Part shown: piece after piece, positions 62,613 to 64,000 of the stretch
Position numbering within the stretch: the stretch's first letter is position 1
Layout of the letters: every line of letters begins with the position of its first letter
Translations under genes and position numbers: made by a program
DNA from: Dyella psychrodurans
Lineage (GTDB): Bacteria > Pseudomonadota > Gammaproteobacteria > Xanthomonadales > Rhodanobacteraceae
Reading direction: 5' to 3'
Length of the DNA: 64,000 bases
Assembly: GCF_003363265.1 (NCBI RefSeq)
Contig: NZ_QRBF01000001.1
Span: 1,210,451-1,274,450 of the forward strand
The notes under the pieces: generated by a model
Told to the model about the DNA's origin: nothing
Database searches by the model: none
What the model saw: only the letters and a program-made list of their open reading frames with translations

Positions 62613-63851
62613 ATGCAGGCCCCTGATGTCGTCGAAAGTGACACTCCCGATGGCCAGCCGTTGATCGTGTTGCTGGCCGGCGAGGATTCCGGCGACCAAC
62701 TGGGCGGCGATCTGATCGCCGCCCTGCGCCGGCACTATCCACATGCACGCTTTGCAGGCATCGGCGGCAAGCGCATGCAGGAGCAAGGCTTCGATTCGTG
62801 GTACGACATCCACGAACTCTCGCTGTTCGGTTTCGCCGAAGTCGTCAGCCATCTGCCGCGCCTGCTCACATTGCGCAAAGCGCTGGTAGCGCGCCTTATC
62901 GCCGCAAAGCCGGTGGTCGTTGTCGGCATCGATGCGCCCGACTTCAATCTCGGCGTCGAGCGCCGTCTCAAGGCAGCGGGCATTCGCACCGTGCATTACG
63001 TCAGTCCATCGATCTGGGCGTGGCGTGAAAATCGCGCGGAAAAAATCGGGCAGAGCGCCAATCGTGTGTTGTGCCTGTTTCCGATGGAGCCGCCGATCTA
63101 TGCCAAACATGGCATCGATGCACGCTTTGTCGGTCACCCGCTGGCGGATCGCTTTCCGCTTGTCTCCGATCGCATTCCCGCAAGGCGCGCTTTGCAGCTG
63201 CCGCTGGATGTGCCCGTCCTCGCGGTGCTGCCGGGCAGCCGGCATTCGGAGCTGGAACGATTGGGTGCACCCTTCCTCGATGCAGCCAGGCGCGTCGCCG
63301 CCGCGCTGCCTGGTTTGCGCATCGTCATTCCCGCGGCCAATGCGCGTTCGCTCGCGACGCTCAAGACCATGCTCGCACGCGGCCCGCACGACGAAATGAT
63401 GCCGATCCTGCTCGATGGCCACGCGCATGAAGCCATGCTCGCTGCCGATGTCGTGCTGCTCGCGTCGGGGACCGCCACGTTGGAAGCCATGCTTGCAAAG
63501 CGTCCCATGGTTGTCGGTTATCGCGTGTCGCCGGTGAGCTATCGCATCGCGCGCATGCTCAACATGCTCAAGACAGACGTCTATGCATTGCCCAACATCC
63601 TGGCTCGCGCCTGCGGCATGGGCCCCAAGGCGATGCTGGTTCCCGAACTGATGCAAGAAAATTGCACCGCTGCAAAACTCGCGGACGCCACGCTGGCCCT
63701 GTTCCGCGACAGCGATCGGCGTGGTGCGATCGTCAACGCATTCGAGCAGCTGCACGAAATTCTGCGCGGCGAACTCCATGGCCGCGCCGGCGATCATGCC
63801 GCGGCAGCCATTGTCGAGTTGTTGAATGCATCTGCGGCAACGGCCCGATAA
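62613..63851 (+). CDS. lpxB: Lipid-A-disaccharide synthase LpxB
   Basis: GT19 glycosyltransferase that joins UDP-2,3-diacyl-GlcN and lipid X. The 412-aa protein has LLAGEDSGDQLGGDLIAAL at the start, HYVSPSIWAWRENRAEKI, VLPGSRHSELERLGAPF and the donor-site ADVVLLASGTATLEAMLAK. The ATG at 62613 has GGGAGG 7 nt upstream. The N-terminus is about 15 residues longer than in E. coli before the first strand. Confidence 0.96.
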   Translation: MQAPDVVESDTPDGQPLIVLLAGEDSGDQLGGDLIAALRRHYPHARFAGIGGKRMQEQGFDSWYDIHELSLFGFAEVVSHLPRLLTLRKALVARLIAAKPVVVVGIDAPDFNLGVERRLKAAGIRTVHYVSPSIWAWRENRAEKIGQSANRVLCLFPMEPPIYAKHGIDARFVGHPLADRFPLVSDRIPARRALQLPLDVPVLAVLPGSRHSELERLGAPFLDAARRVAAALPGLRIVIPAANARSLATLKTMLARGPHDEMMPILLDGHAHEAMLAADVVLLASGTATLEAMLAKRPMVVGYRVSPVSYRIARMLNMLKTDVYALPNILARACGMGPKAMLVPELMQENCTAAKLADATLALFRDSDRRGAIVNAFEQLHEILRGELHGRAGDHAAAAIVELLNASAATAR

Positions 63852-63863
63852 GGCAGGCGTTAC

Positions 63864-64000
63864 ATGAAGCCGAACGCCAGCCCAGCTCCTTCATCGCAGC
63901 ACCATCGTCCGAACGACATGAACGAACAAACAGGGCCGTTGATTGCGGGCGTCGACGAGGCAGGACGAGGCCCGCTGGCCGGCCCCGTCGTCGTTGCGGC
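63864..64000 (+). CDS. rnhB: Ribonuclease HII (partial, N-terminus only)
   Basis: Removes RNA from RNA-DNA hybrids and single ribonucleotides from DNA. Only the first 45 codons are in the window. From an in-frame ATG at 63918 it reads MNEQTGPLIAGVDEAGRGPL and AGPVVVA, containing the RNase HII motif GVDEAGRGPLAG with the catalytic Asp-Glu pair. The upstream ATG at 63864 adds 18 residues of low complexity. It follows lpxB by 12 bp, the standard order. Confidence 0.9.
   Translation, partial: MKPNASPAPSSQHHRPNDMNEQTGPLIAGVDEAGRGPLAGPVVVA

Noticed and set aside
1-64000. CRISPR arrays, tRNA or rRNA genes, prophage or insertion sequences
   Set aside because: No regularly spaced repeats, tRNA-like cloverleaf with a CCA end, rRNA motif, integrase or transposase was seen on either strand.

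Overview
The window is chromosomal DNA of a high-GC gammaproteobacterium. Gene content and order (dapD-glnD-map-rpsB-tsf-pyrH-frr-uppS-cdsA-dxr-rseP-bamA-lpxD-fabZ-lpxA-lpxB-rnhB, a minCDE operon, Bpt, xanthomonad-style small secreted proteins) suggest the order Xanthomonadales, probably Rhodanobacteraceae (a Dyella/Frateuria/Luteibacter-like organism). This placement is inference from gene content. No tRNA, rRNA, CRISPR array, prophage or insertion sequence was recognised. Coding density is high, and most genes sit in short, tightly overlapping operons (many ATGA/GTGA stop-start overlaps).

Layout, 0-26 kb: a two-gene ergothioneine operon (egtB-egtD, minus); small secreted proteins; the 23S rRNA methyltransferase rlmKL with an alpha/beta hydrolase; an AmpD-like amidase; tesB; a DUF2007-like membrane protein; bpt; a membrane-anchored FMN glutamate-synthase-like protein; purT; a DUF423 protein; a copper/oxidase-assembly neighbourhood (SCO, PCuAC, and a CtaG-family protein after a metallophosphoesterase); a Gld-type ABC system (ATPase-permease-GldG); a membrane-anchored SRPBCC protein; a NarL-type response regulator with its DesK/NarX-type kinase; and a GNAT-minC-minD-minE operon followed by a small HEAGH putative zinc protein.

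26-45 kb: a GT9 glycosyltransferase; a fluoride module (a well-formed crcB-type riboswitch, crcB and a DUF190 gene) running into a cyclopropane fatty acid synthase; a TraB/GumN protein; parC; a lipid-looking cluster (alpha/beta hydrolase, two small EamA/DMT transporters, a stand-alone acyl carrier protein and a ketoacyl synthase); a NUDIX hydrolase; a lipoprotein phosphodiester glycosidase overlapping a membrane-anchored penicillin-acylase-type Ntn hydrolase; and the lysine/diaminopimelate genes dapD and dapE, which flank a CREST/ceramidase-like membrane protein and a Spx/ArsC-like protein.

45-64 kb: glnD, map, then the translation and envelope assembly line. rpsB has a strong sigma-70-like promoter and a long structured leader. 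rpsB-tsf ends in a clear terminator. pyrH and frr lead into uppS-cdsA-dxr-rseP-bamA and lpxD-fabZ-lpxA-lpxB-rnhB (rnhB is cut by the window end). The usual skp/ompH gene between bamA and lpxD is absent. LpxA carries Met at the hydrocarbon-ruler position, predicting a short (about C10-C11) 3-hydroxyacyl chain on lipid A.

The most unusual non-coding structure is a roughly 267-bp composite palindrome at 51253-51519 between the divergent VOC and pyrH genes. It has an outer 30-bp stem enclosing two separate hairpin arms (a three-way-junction layout), and its nature is unknown to me.
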